Origin: Carposina sasakii | Taxonomy: Eukaryota; Arthropoda; Insecta; Lepidoptera; Carposinidae | Assembly (NCBI GenBank): GCA_014607495.2 | Contig: CP053172.1 | Coordinates: 3,672,888-3,736,887, forward strand | Direction of reading: 5' to 3' | Length of the DNA stretch: 64,000 nucleotides | Part shown: positions 9,592-19,491 of the stretch, piece after piece | Position numbering within the stretch: the first letter of the stretch is position 1 | Layout of the letters: every line of letters starts with the position of its first letter | Program-made: the position numbers and the translations under genes | The notes under the pieces: model-generated | What the model was told of the DNA's origin: nothing | Database searches by the model: none | The model's input: only the letters and a program-made list of their open reading frames with translations

Positions 9592-10295
9592 GTAGAATAA
9601 AATTATGAAACTTTCATGAACATAAACTTTTTTACCTACAAGAATTCATTTGGAAATCACGTTTAAATCATACTCACTCTTATTTCACACAAAATAACAC
9701 TTGTGGTATTGAATATTTTACTCTACATCCACGAGAAAAGCTTCAAGCTTTAGGTTATGTTGTTTGACATAAAATCGAAGGCGAGAGCGAGGATTAAGTT
9801 CAAGGTAACGATGTTTGCGTTTAGAGAATTTCATTTGTAATTGACCAATACGTAATTTTTAGGTAAAATATATTTTTTGAAAATTCAATTTAAAATACTT
9901 GCGGGCAACCTATCACAGCAACCTATACCTCGTTTTTTTTTGAAGATAGAAATCTTATTTTCAAAGAAGCATGGTTTGTAAACATTGTAACACTCACACT
10001 TGTAAGATATGAGTGATGTTTGACGTTTTTCCATATTAATCTTTAGGTTTTTTATAGTGCAAACTTTATATGAGTAGGTACTATTGCATTGACCTCTTAA
10101 GGAACTATTGATAATAATACGTAGGTAATACACAAAACTGTACCTAATAAAAAAATCTGATTTCGTTCTTTCGAATTCTTTCTGTTTCTAAATAAAATGA
10201 GGTATAGTAGATATATATTCTCCTAATCGTAAATGTTTGTAGTAATAAGGTTTTATTCTATAAACAAATGAGCGTAGTAAAACTGCGATGGGATC
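9592..10295. other. No gene seen
   Basis: AT-rich sequence without recognisable coding content or repeats shared with the rest of the window. Confidence 0.4.
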
Positions 10296-10478
10296 TCATA
10301 CTATTAGAGAATAGCACGGCTGGCTGTCTAGCCTCATCTTGTGTCGGTACAATTGATGATTGTCTAGCACCCTTTGGTATGCTGCGGTTATAATGCGGCC
10401 GTTTGCTGGGTGCCTAGCATTGAGATAGCGCTCTCTGTGCAGCCTCAAAGCCCGCGAAGCATTTCTCGGGGTCCGCAA
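10296..10478 (-). pseudogene. ITm-type transposase N-terminal fragment
   Basis: A 60-residue frame containing NASRALRLHRERYLNARHP and IITAAYQRVLDN. This aligns in style with the first HTH of the DD41D transposase at 8029 (RLYRERYPNS...VFVNVHRSL) and with DUF4817 domains in general. Nothing of the catalytic domain follows, so it is a short relic of a different, related transposon. Confidence 0.5.
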
Positions 10479-10639
10479 AGCACATGCAAGATGAATGTGT
10501 CTTTAAATAATTATAAGCATAACTACATGTATTTAACTTCAAAATACACAAAACCTTGTAAAAATGCCGGTCAATATCAATATATCTTTCGTTCATAAAA
10601 GATATTTATTTATCTCTACTTTTATCTTTTAAATACCTA

Positions 10640-10860
10640 CCTTTAAAATGTTTTCTCTTTTAATTGCAGATCAACATTTCTCTGCCGCATTCTCTTTCTA
10701 GACAGGAAACCCGTCCGTAAAATATTTTTATCCCGGATAATTTTGACATTTTGTTTTTTCTGTAGTCCACGCGGGCGGAGTCGCGGGCGTTTACTAGTCC
10801 TTAATATAAATGGCAAAGATTGAAAGGGACAGGTAGGAATAATAAGATTAGGTTTCAAGT
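10640..10860. repeat. Fragment of an interspersed repeat also seen at 28.1-28.5 kb
   Basis: Contains a CCCGGATAATTTTGACATTTTG block and the CGCGGGCGGAGTCGCGGGCG tail that is frequent at the ends of insect non-LTR elements. The same motif (inverse) occurs in the foldback at 28130-28455. No ORF. Confidence 0.4.
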
Positions 10861-10963
10861 GTAGTGGACAGAATCAACCACAGTATGTTTCTTATTCTTA
10901 TTTCTAACAATTTGAAGTGCTTAAGTATGTCATACTTAGCAGACATAATAGATGTCATCATCA

Positions 10964-11606
10964 TCATTTACAGCCCTGAGAAGTCCACTGTTGGACATAG
11001 GCCTCCCCCAACAACCTCCACTCCGACCGGTCGGAAGCCGCCTGCATCCAACCGACGCCCGCGACCTTGGCCAGGTCGTCCGCCCACCTCGCGGGTGGCC
11101 TTCCCACGCTGCGCTTGCCGATACGTGGTATCCACTCTAGAACTTTCCGACTCCATCGGCCATCAGTTCTTCGAGCTATGTGCCCTGCCCATTGCCACTT
11201 CAACTTGCTTGACCGTTGAGCTATGTCGGTGATCTTTATACGTCTGCGGATCTCCCCATTTCTGATTCGATCACGCAGAGAGATCCCAAGCATAACTCTC
11301 TCCATCACTCGCTGTGCGATCCTGAGCTTCTTTACGAGTCACATAGTTAGAGACCACGTCTCGGCACCGTAGGTCATCAATCACCGGCAGCACGCACTGG
11401 TTGAATACCTTCGTTTTTAAGGACTGGGGTATCTTGGACACAAATAAGCTTTGTAGTTTCCCGAACGCTGCCCAGCCGAGTTGGATTCGCCGATTTACCT
11501 CCTTCTCAAAGTTGGACCTACCTAGTTTGACCGTCTGTCCCAGGTAAACATACTCGTCAACAACTTCGAGCATCGAACTCCCAACCAGTACAGGAGTATA
11601 CTTCAT
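10964..11606 (-). pseudogene. RTE-type LINE, C-terminal end of reverse transcriptase
   Basis: Two frames together cover the end of an RTE-like endonuclease-reverse transcriptase. From 11606: VVDEYVYLGQTVKLGRSNFE, NRRIQLGWAAFGKLQ, SLKTKVFNQCVLPV. From about 11308: RVMLGISLRDRIRNGEIRR, KWQWAGHIARR, GKRSVGRPPARWADD, YVQQWTS. Frameshifts near 11280-11360 separate them. A TGTAAATGATGATGATGAC tail (about 10953-10971) is typical for the 3' end of this family. The endonuclease domain of the same kind of element lies at 13614-13904 on the same strand, so one copy may have been split by later insertions. Confidence 0.85.
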
Positions 11607-11783
11607 TATTTATTATCAAAGTATTACCCTTGTAACAATATTTTTCCAAGTGGGTGTTGCTTGAAAAAAGATTGGTACTCACCGGCCAGTTATCTAGTGG
11701 GCAGAGCAAGGACTTTAAAAAGATTATTCCCAGGGCGCCAGACCTTTTTGCAGTTAAAGAAAACAACAGTTTACAATATTTCG

Positions 11784-12258
11784 ATTCACTATGGGTGCGC
11801 CCACCACCGGGCCCTACACCCTCCACTGACCCTCGGATCTGATAACTCATAATTGCGACAACAGGCACTTGCACTAACTACAATCGCCATGAGAAACCAG
11901 ACCCGAGCACCCAGCATGCAAGACGATACATTGCACCATTCCGAAATCAAAAACTAGATAAATAATCTACATATGTTTCGCCAACAACCGTGGCATCCTC
12001 AGGATTATAGAAATTAGTAAATTAGTAAACCACTAATTATTATGAACCTCTAAAACCCAACACATTACTTACACAGAATTAACTACCCTCTACTAAGTAT
12101 TAAAAAATATATAAATAATTATCCACCATTATTTATATTTCAAATAAATATATACTATTTGTGCACACAAACCAAATAGTATTGGGTGTATTAATTAAAT
12201 TTAAATTCAAAAATTCACCAAAATATTGATAAATTAGTAGGGCGCACCCATAGTGAAT
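11784..12258. mobile_element. Short non-autonomous element with 19-bp inverted ends
   Basis: Ends are ATTCACTATGGGTGCGCCC (11784-11802) and its exact complement (12240-12258). The 475-bp interior is AT-rich with no ORF. The CACTA-like end could suggest a CACTA/EnSpm-type MITE, but no 3-bp target duplication was recognised, so the superfamily is left open. It lies between the two RTE fragments. Confidence 0.65.
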
Positions 12259-13613
12259 GTTTGAACTTCCGAATTGTAACGCCTAATACAATTTCATTTA
12301 ATATTTCGATTTATTGAAGAAGGTACATATCAGTGTCCTACTCTCTAATATCACCACATTTACGTCATATGTAATAGTCTTATGTTTCCTATATACATAG
12401 AATATCTTATTAGTATATATTCTTATACTACCTATATACATATATCTGATAATGAAGGGTAACTATTGGTATTTAGCTTGAAGAGCTATTAAATAACAAA
12501 CATGGTGTGTGAACAGACTTAAATTATTTGGTTATGCATTGAAAAGTAACCTAGAACCCTTTAATAAATTAACATCTAGGATTTGCGGCTATAGGCCAGA
12601 TAGATTACATAAAGTTTCTGGTTAATTTACTATTTAAGGTACAGATCCTACTGCCAGAAACCGCTAGGGTGGTATTTGTTCACCCCGTAGCTATCAAATA
12701 TGAAGTTAAATCCACAACTTAGACTACACGGTATTAATGAACTAGAAAATTACTTCCCATGGTCCATGTATCCGAGGAGACGTCTTAGTCACGCTGTGAC
12801 AAGATCTCAAAGTAGCAGCCCCATAGCACGTGGCAGGTTTTTACTGCATAGTCCAACTGTCAGAGCATAGGTAGCTTCCCTTGGCGACTAAGACTAAAAC
12901 TGCCTAGGCTTTAGATCTTCCTATGGACCCCTAAAGTACAAAGACAGAAAGAACAGAATTAGCTACCTAATCACCAAATCACTAATGTTCACCTAGCAGA
13001 AATAAAAGGAATACTTACATTAATTGGGAATTATATATCCATTTGTTCTCGATCACGGTTATTCAGCCATACCGATAAGAAAACAGATCTTTGTTCACAC
13101 ACACCTGGTAGGAAAAAGGACAACGAGAAAATTAACGACTAATTATTAGAGACAAGTACCAGAAATGGCCTAAATAGACATATTCCACTATACTTACATG
13201 ATTATTTATATTTTTAAATAATTATTTCGGCCATGACTTCAGATGAGGTGGCACTCAGTGCAAAATGGAAGGTATAGAATGTCACTCCGTTTGTTACATT
13301 TGTTCCGAGCAAAATCAGAAAAAGGCTCGAATGTGACCCGGAGCTCCCTTTTATACTCATAAGCTTCTAGAAACTTCTCAATGCGAGATGGTGTGGTCGA
13401 CTCCCATTGGTGGATGTATTTTTTTCAAACCTAACTAACAGCAAAGGAATTAGGTGGTTATAATGCCAGAGTCCATTCAGCCAACTTATTCTTACTATTA
13501 AAAAGTTAAAATTGGCAACTTTACGTCCAATTTTAAAATGAAGACAGAAAATCCTATAGTTACTATTTTACCATGTTACACCCTTGTCCCTTATTCAATG
13601 TGCCTCGAACCAT
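12259..13613. other. No gene seen; possible old element sequence
   Basis: About 1.35 kb without a usable ORF. A TATA-like CCCTTTTATACTC is present near 13350 and could belong to a solo LTR, but no paired copy was found. Confidence 0.35.
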
Positions 13614-13904
13614 TCAGTGATCGCTACCGGTTTTCACCCTGTTGATCGCTGAGACATCATTGAATATCCGTCTATCGGTGGTTAATATGAAGTCTATCTC
13701 GTTCCTCGTGTGCTTGTTGGGATGGAGCCAGGTCCATTTCCTATGAGGCGGCTTCTTGAAGAAGGAGTTCATCATAAAGAGTCCCTCCATCTCTAGAAAA
13801 TCGGCCAGCCTTTGGCCCCTGGGGTTCCTGTCGCCGCATCCAAATTGTCCCACTTTCAACTCATTCTCACCCCGCTTGCCCAGCTCTGATAAGCAATATG
13901 ACAT
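13614..13904 (-). pseudogene. RTE-type LINE endonuclease domain fragment
   Basis: Reads GCGDRNPRGQRLADFLEMEG, then NSFFKKPPHRKWTWLHPNKH, then NEIDFILTTDRRI, and ends VKTGSDH. These are the central and C-terminal parts of an APE-type endonuclease (NxxG...L.NTFF, WTW.SP, NEIDYI, GSDHR). It is cut just after the catalytic SDH. Same strand and order as the RT remnant at 10964-11606. Confidence 0.85.
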
Positions 13905-13989
13905 TAGGAAAAATCAGCACTTAATGAAGTATTCAATGTAAAAATATTTAATAAATTGAATTCTGTATAAATGTTTTATTTAGGGGTTT

Positions 13990-14522
13990 CACTATTAATA
14001 TAAAACTTGTAGGATTGCGAAAGGCCCAGAAACGACAAACGTCTCTGTTAGTCGTTCTTGAAAATTGTGACAAAACAGAAGTACTTTGAAGTTGCATAGT
14101 AGATTCAAATGTAGCTTCATCTGTAAGAACGAATTACTTTATTACATTGACATTTTGATTTTCCGTACTTACCTACACAAAAATATTAATCCTACCGTGA
14201 CTTAAAATTAAAAATGAATAAAAAACAAATAAAAAATATTATAATTATACTACCAACTACAAGAAGTACATGATAATATGTAATAAATAAATAAAAAATT
14301 ATAATTAACATGACGATTGGTACAATTAAAATTGAACCTTAAAGAATCCGAAATTAACTATGAAATGCTTCAGTCTGCCTACCACACTAAAAACATGTTG
14401 CTGTGCCCAACAGGGTCATATGTTATCTGTAAATTATTAATTAAGATCCTTAACTACATATGAATGCAATAAATTATTGAGTATTGAACTGGTACGGGAA
14501 TATTCAACTTGGCAGTCATGAG
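13990..14522 (-). pseudogene. Harbinger nuclease tail fragments flanking the densovirus-like insert
   Basis: Two short blocks on the minus strand. 14489-14522 encodes MTAKLNIPVPV, identical at base level to 16444-16477. 14083-14130 encodes LTDEATFESTMQLQS and continues TNRDVCRFWAFRNP. The same protein segment is contiguous at 16387-16477 (LNIPVPVFTDEATLESTMQ), so here it is split by about 355 bp of unrelated AT-rich sequence. The two Harbinger blocks lie downstream of NS1 whereas the longer Harbinger piece lies upstream, so the viral cassette is bracketed by Harbinger sequence. Confidence 0.5.
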
Positions 14523-14689
14523 TGATGTTGAAATAGCCTGTGCGTGTTTCGCAAAGCTTATATGATTTTATACCAAAACGCGCAGCCTTTGACCTTATTG
14601 TTTGGACAAAGACAAGCGGCCCTTGAATAAGGTCAATGACTCATTGATAGAAATTTCTCTTTGACAATTTTACAGGGAGGAAAATTTTG

Positions 14690-14761
14690 ATGAGTGATGC
14701 GAAATCATTGGCTAAAGATAAGGAAAATAAAAACACAGAAAACTTTTATATTAAACCATAA
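14690..14761 (+). other. Short plus-strand ORF tail-to-tail with NS1 (possible VP remnant)
   Basis: An ORF of 23 codons (open from 14651) ends with TAA at 14759-14761, two bases before the NS1 stop on the other strand (14764). Overlapping AATAAA-like signals occur at the junction. Ambisense densoviruses place capsid and NS genes tail to tail with shared poly(A) signals, so this could be the last codons of a VP gene. No VP motif is recognisable in so short a piece. A small stem (14589-14599 with 14626-14636) lies just upstream. Confidence 0.25.
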
Positions 14762-14763
14762 AT

Positions 14764-16435
14764 TTATTGTTTCATTATATCATATTCCCATTTTTCAAAT
14801 ACAAAATTTTTACGACTTAATATATTCAATTTTAACATAATATAAAACATAGATAAAGGATGAGGCTTCTTAGTAATATACTTAAGAAAGGGCGCTTCTC
14901 GCCAAGTGTGTTTCCAGACTCTCGAATCGAAAGTAGCGTCGTTTGGTATGACGTCACGATTTGTTAGTACAATAATAGATGTCCTTTGGATACAAGCGTC
15001 ACCTTCATATTTTATACGAGCTGGACAAGTATCTCCACCAAAAAGTAATTTTAACACTTCCTCTAATCCAGGCTCAAAATTGGGTTCATTCCATAATAAC
15101 ACTCGCCTTTGCATGGCATCTTGTAGTGGAAATCTATCGTACTTATTGAAGTTACCAATTTGACCAAAATTAACACAACTATGTATTAAACAATCAAAAA
15201 AGAAATTTTTGCCAGAGCAGGCAGGACCTATAGACACATAGACAATTTTTTTTAGGTACTTTCTTGTCTATAACATAAAATAAGTTTTTCAAAAAACTAT
15301 ATACTTCTGATTTAGATTGCTGTTGATGAAGTAATAATTTCTCTAAGATTTGTACAGAGTTTGGAATGTCATAATAATATTCACCTACGTTATTCCATAG
15401 TGCTACATAGATTAACTTATTCATAGATATATTACGTGTTTTTAAAAATATTTCGCGATATGACATGTCTACAAAAGTTTGATTAATGTTATGAAAACAA
15501 GTTTGTAAAAGTTGCTTATTTTTAGGCATATACTTAAATGGACCTTGTGTCCAATGACCAGTATATAATATATTTTTTGTAGGTGTTATTATGAACGAAC
15601 TTAGCCACTCTTCCAGCCGGTTATTGGTCTTTTTTCGACTTTTACATTTTTGGTTTTCATTACTTGTTTGGTTATGTCCTTCCTCAGCTTTATTATCTGA
15701 CTGTACACAGGGCAAGTCTTCGAAGAGACTACTATTAATGACGAGAAGGTTCTCTTGCGCCAATAATCTGTTTTTGTTAATTTCGAACATTCTTTGAAGG
15801 GGTAAAGCTCTAGCTTTGCCAGCATCAAACCAGACTCTCCCGGAGTGGACATAGAAACATAACTGTCTGTGTCCTTTATTAAAATAGTTTGAGAGATTTT
15901 GCCAGTATTTGACACCAAGGAGTGAGCTTGGGCAAGATTTCCGACCATACAAGCGAAGCCCTCGTCGTTCAATGCATCCTCGCTGTTGTTCGACTCCACG
16001 CTCGGTGTCCTCAGTTTTTTCGTTGCTGGTTTTTTCTTCATAGTACTCTTTTCGTGTAGATCTAATTCGGCTTCCGACTCGTCCTCTACGCTCAGTTGTG
16101 TTTCCATGAACATTTCTCCCGGTTGATAATCCTCTTCTTCGTCCGAGTATACTGTTACCCTTTTCGGCTTCTTCGATGCATACTTCTCCGTCTGGAACTG
16201 CACTTGTTTGTGTTTCTTCCCATTTAGCTTCTTCTGTTTCATTATATCCTTCAGTGGTGAAGTCTCGAAGTCTTTGGACGTGGAGGCACCTGCACGTGGA
16301 GCCACTGTACGAACAGTCGTGCACGACATGGAGATGTTCTTCGTGTTTTGCAATGATAAAGATGTTAATTGTTCCTCGTCCGACAAATCTGAACATTTCA
16401 AGAACATTGCATAGTAGATTCCAATGTAGCTTCAT
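14764..16435 (-). pseudogene. Endogenous densovirus-like NS1 (HUH nuclease plus SF3 helicase)
   Basis: Read from 16435 or, more likely, the ATG at 16396. The N-terminal part has HEEHLHVVHDC followed by CRC, matching the HUH nickase region of densoviral NS1. A middle block (YWQNLSNYF...GRVWFDAGK) is NS1-like. The helicase domain has Walker A GPACSGKNFFFD, Walker B-like VLLWNEPNF, LKLLFGGD, and sensor IIVLTNRDV, ending KKPHPLSMF. NS1 of this group nicks and unwinds viral DNA in the nucleus. A single frameshift lies in an eight-base homopolymer at 15246-15253, just before Walker A; no other break was seen. Total length near 550 codons fits ambisense densoviruses. The 5' edge is fused to Harbinger sequence at about 16408. 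This is described only as a broken genomic copy. Confidence 0.82.
15601..16407 (-). CDS. Densovirus-like NS2-type ORF overlapping NS1 in another frame
   Basis: A 268-residue ORF lies wholly inside the NS1 region in a different frame, starting at 16405-16407 close to the NS1 start. Ambidensoviruses are known to encode an NS2 of about 275 residues this way, by leaky scanning. The protein has a Ser/acidic N-terminal half (VYSDEEEDYQPGE, SVEDESEAELDLHEK) with Lys-rich segments and a more ordered C-terminal half. No catalytic motif is seen. Both overlapping frames remaining open over 800 bp suggests a rather recent integration or selection. Overlap could also be a mere shadow, but size and position match the viral layout. 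A second copy at 36.9-37.8 kb has a two-base deletion in this ORF. Confidence 0.6.
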   Translation of the reverse strand: MFLKCSDLSDEEQLTSLSLQNTKNISMSCTTVRTVAPRAGASTSKDFETSPLKDIMKQKKLNGKKHKQVQFQTEKYASKKPKRVTVYSDEEEDYQPGEMFMETQLSVEDESEAELDLHEKSTMKKKPATKKLRTPSVESNNSEDALNDEGFACMVGNLAQAHSLVSNTGKISQTILIKDTDSYVSMSTPGESGLMLAKLELYPFKECSKLTKTDYWRKRTFSSLIVVSSKTCPVYSQIIKLRKDITKQVMKTKNVKVEKRPITGWKSG

Positions 16436-17115
16436 CTGTAAAAACTGGTACGGGAATATTCAACTTGGCAGTCATGTTGTGTAATACTACGCAAGCATTT
16501 ACAATTAATGCTACCACTGGTAGAACATAATAAAGAACTCTGTTTACAATCAAGAAACGATCTCTCTATAATTTTTCTTTTTCTCACATGAACATAATGT
16601 GTGTCTTCAGTACCAGGAATACTGTCTGTTATGGGAGCCATCTTATATTGTCCTTAAGCATATCCAGAATCATCTAAAATTTAAATAAAGCATGTTTGAA
16701 TATGTTAATTTGGTGTAAATTCAAATTGCTCATAAGTATTAATTGAATGTAAAAATTTAAATTTTGTAAAATATTTTTCATTCCGGGTAGGTATGTAGGT
16801 ATACTATGGAGTACAGATGAATGTGTGCATATTGGTTCATTAATGCTTTCCAAGATTCTAGAACACATTGTTAAATATTACAAGGAAATTTTATACACAC
16901 GTAGTGACCATATAGATAGACTCATTGCTGCTTATATCTTTTAAATGCTGGTTTAGGGGATGATTAACCCAAATGAACGAATTATTAGTAACTCCTCCAT
17001 AGCTAGCATCCACACTAATAATTTCCATATTAGCGTTACAAATTAAAAAAGAGCTTATACCAGAGAGAGCTGATACCGTTTGCTTTTTAACATTTCCACA
17101 CTTTAAAGTATGCAC
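16387..17115 (-). pseudogene. PIF/Harbinger nuclease remnant upstream of the densovirus-like cassette
   Basis: Three pieces in order on the minus strand. 17115-16891 encodes ICNANMEIISVDASYGGVTN, NSFIWVNHPL (DDE-domain core). 16641-16560 encodes VRKRKIIERSF. Then, after a frameshift, LYYVLPVVALIVNACVVLHN and MTAKLNIPVPVFTDEATLE (C-terminal helix with the LHN block). These match HARBI1-like DDE nucleases. The open frame runs straight into the NS ORFs at about 16408. Frameshifts and missing DGD/E motifs show it is dead. Confidence 0.65.
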
Positions 17116-17307
17116 ACGCCCGACTGAATTTCTGCATTATCTTCTTTTAATAGTGATGGTAGATACAATATTTTTAATAGAAGCAAATATTTTTGAAAGG
17201 TATTACGAAGACATAATGAGTATATTGAACTTTGGCTAAACTAGAATAGGAAGGTATCATGTTAGTGTCAAAAATAATATGTACATAACATACAATAGTC
17301 TTTCTAC

Positions 17308-17517
17308 TGTTAGACTGAAAAATACCTGGTTTATTTACTAATTAAACTATTTAATACTAATGGCGTCGCATTGAAACTACAATCAAAATACAAGAGAGAA
17401 CTTTCATCGCGCGGGAAACGGGACCACAGACTATACAAGAACGCTAGTGCGGGGACACCGCGTATCGGATGGAGCAGCAGTGCTGTGCCACCCGTCACAT
17501 CGTATTTTCTGCTATTA
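17308..17517 (-). repeat. 3' LTR of the gag-only element
   Basis: 210 bp, same sequence as 21361-21570. An outer CTAC duplication precedes it on the plus strand. Confidence 0.85.
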
Positions 17518-17647
17518 GTTCGGTCGTCTGGACGAATCCTTCGGCCTCGAAGGAGCACCACAGCATCTGTTGCACCATTCCAGTCTTCAGAATTCGGAGT
17601 CCTTTGGTATGATGTGTCCGTCGCGGGCCGCGGCAGACGTTGATCCT

Positions 17648-18705
17648 CTTGCGGCAAATCTCAAGCTCCTTTGGGCAGATTTTAAGCCCCTTACGGCAGT
17701 TGCTAAGCCTCTCACGGCAGAACATAAGCCCCTTGCGGCAGATCTCAAGCCCGTTGCGGCAGATCTTGAGCCCCTTATGGCAGATCATGAGCCCCTTATG
17801 GCAGATCATGAGCCCCTTGTGGCAGATCTTAAGCCCCTTACGACAGATCATAAGCCCCTTGCGGCAGATAATGAGCCCCTTGCGGCAGATCTTAAGCCCC
17901 TGACGGCAGATCTTGAGCCCCTTGCGGCAGATTTTAAGCCCCATACGGCAGATCATGAGCCCCTTTCGGCAGATCTTAAGCCCCTGTCGGCAGATCTTGA
18001 GCCCCTTACGGCAGATCATGAGCCCTTTGCGGCAGATCTTAAGCCCCTGACGGCAGATCTTGAGCCTCTTGCGGCAGATCTTAAGCCCCTGTCGGCAGAT
18101 CTTGAGCCCCTTACGGCAGATCATGAGCCCTTTGCGGCAGATCTTAAGCCCCTGACGGCAGATCTTGAGCCCCTTGCGGCAGATTTTAAGCCCCATACGG
18201 CAGATCATGAGCCCCTTGCGGCAGATCTTAAGCCCCTGACGGCAGATCTTGAGCCCCTTACGGCAGATCTTAAGCCCCTGACGGCAGATCTTAAGCCCCT
18301 GACGGCAGATCATGAGCCCCTTGCGGCAGATCTTAAGCCCCTGACGGCAGATCTTGAGCCCCTTACGGCAGATCTTAAGCCCCTGACGGCAGATCTTAAG
18401 CCCCTGACGGCAGATCTTAAGCCCCTTGCGGCATGTGTTAAGCCCCTTGCGGCATGTGTTAAGCCCCGTACGGCTGATATTGAGTCCCTTACGGCAAGTG
18501 TGTGAAGCCCCGTGCGGCAAATGTGTAAAGCCCCGTACGGCAGGTTAGTAAAGCCCCGAGCGGCACATTAGTAAAGCCCCGTGCGGCAGATTGGTAAAGC
18601 CCCGAGCGGCACATTAGTAAAGCCCCGTGCGGCAGATTGGTAAAGCCCCGAGCGGCACATTAGTAAAGCCCCGTGCGGCAGATTGGTAAAGCCCCATGCG
18701 GCAGT
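17648..18705. repeat. 21-bp tandem array, open on both strands, inside the LTR element
   Basis: The unit is approximately GCCCCTTACGGCAGATCTTAA. About 38 copies run from 17648 to 18440, then about a dozen 22-24 bp variants (GTAAAGCCCCGTGCGGCAG) to 18705. Because 21 is divisible by three, the array stays open in several frames. The minus frame 17495-18520 (341 codons) reads repeats of GLKICRK/GLKICRQ with one Cys every seven residues. The plus frame 17570-18505 (311 codons) reads ADLKPLT/ADLEPLA. After the array the minus frame runs into the 3' LTR. Translation is not demonstrated; the heptad Cys pattern would be an unusual protein. Copies vary by point changes, with third-position and codon-1 variation both present. 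Confidence 0.9.
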
Positions 18706-18739
18706 GTGATACAACAAAACAATAAAAGGATAATTTACT

Positions 18740-18946
18740 CTAAATTAATGGGACTAAATAAACATAAGGTAGAGTCAGTTTTGACACCTCCTCATCAGAC
18801 GATACCTCTCGTCTGGCACACCTAAGCCTAAGTTTATCGCATGCTATATTTCTATACCCTCTTTTGCCCCAGGCGGCTGAGGTAATTTCATAACTATCGT
18901 TGGGAGCATGATGAGCAAATTTAGCATGATGTAAATCATCCTCCAT
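18740..18946 (-). other. Unassigned ORF in the pol-deleted region of the LTR element
   Basis: 68 residues starting MEDDLHHAKFAHHAPNDSYE, then AAWGKRGYRNIACDKLRLRC and SSDEEVSKLTLPYVYLVPLI. No family recognised. It lies between the RT scrap and the array, so it may be a frame of the original 3' coding region. Coding status uncertain. Confidence 0.3.
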
Positions 18947-19049
18947 TAAGGCGCGGTCTCAAGCCACAAGGTAATTCAACGAGGGGTATTCCAATTCCTC
19001 GACTTACCTTAGAATGAATACCAAGTTTTACCTTTGGAGATTTGATATC

Positions 19050-19180
19050 GCTTCAAAATCTTGTCCCCATATAATGACATCATCAATGTCATTGTCCCCA
19101 TACAATGACATCATCAATGTAGACCTCTGCACAGTCCTGGATTACAGGATCAAGGATGTCATTTATGGCTCTCTGGAAAA
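19050..19180 (-). pseudogene. RT catalytic-box scrap with internal tandem duplication
   Basis: On the minus strand 19176-19090 encodes FQRAINDILDPVIQ then YIDDVIVWGQ, the palm motif of a gypsy-type RT. About 30 bp encoding IDDVIVWGQ is duplicated in tandem immediately downstream with a frame change. The rest of RT, RNase H and integrase is missing. Confidence 0.7.
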
Positions 19181-19491
19181 CTATATTTACCAATCACAAA
19201 AAGTTAACTGGTTAGCTGGAAGAAATCTCTGTCAGAGAAAAGCTTGTTTTTGTACATATTTTTTTTTTATATTATCATCTTTTATGTTTTCTGTGTGTTC
19301 AGTAAAGAATAATGTTGAACCCAGTGGTAATGTCAATGTATCACCATATTATTAAACAATAATATCCTCATTAACTATAGTCACAAGATGACATTTCTCA
19401 CAAAAGCTTTATCATTGTGTTGCATAAGCTGCCAAAATCTATATAAGCTTTAGACATGAACTGTTTTATAAGAACTGCTTTAAAATATTTA

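Noticed and set aside
10864..11232. 122-codon plus-strand ORF
   Set aside because: Shadow of the RTE reverse transcriptase on the minus strand.
14764..15237. Separate helicase gene
   Set aside because: It is the continuation of the NS1 frame after a single frameshift, not an independent ORF.
17648..18705. CRISPR-like array
   Set aside because: Units are contiguous 21-mers without unique spacers, within an insect LTR element.
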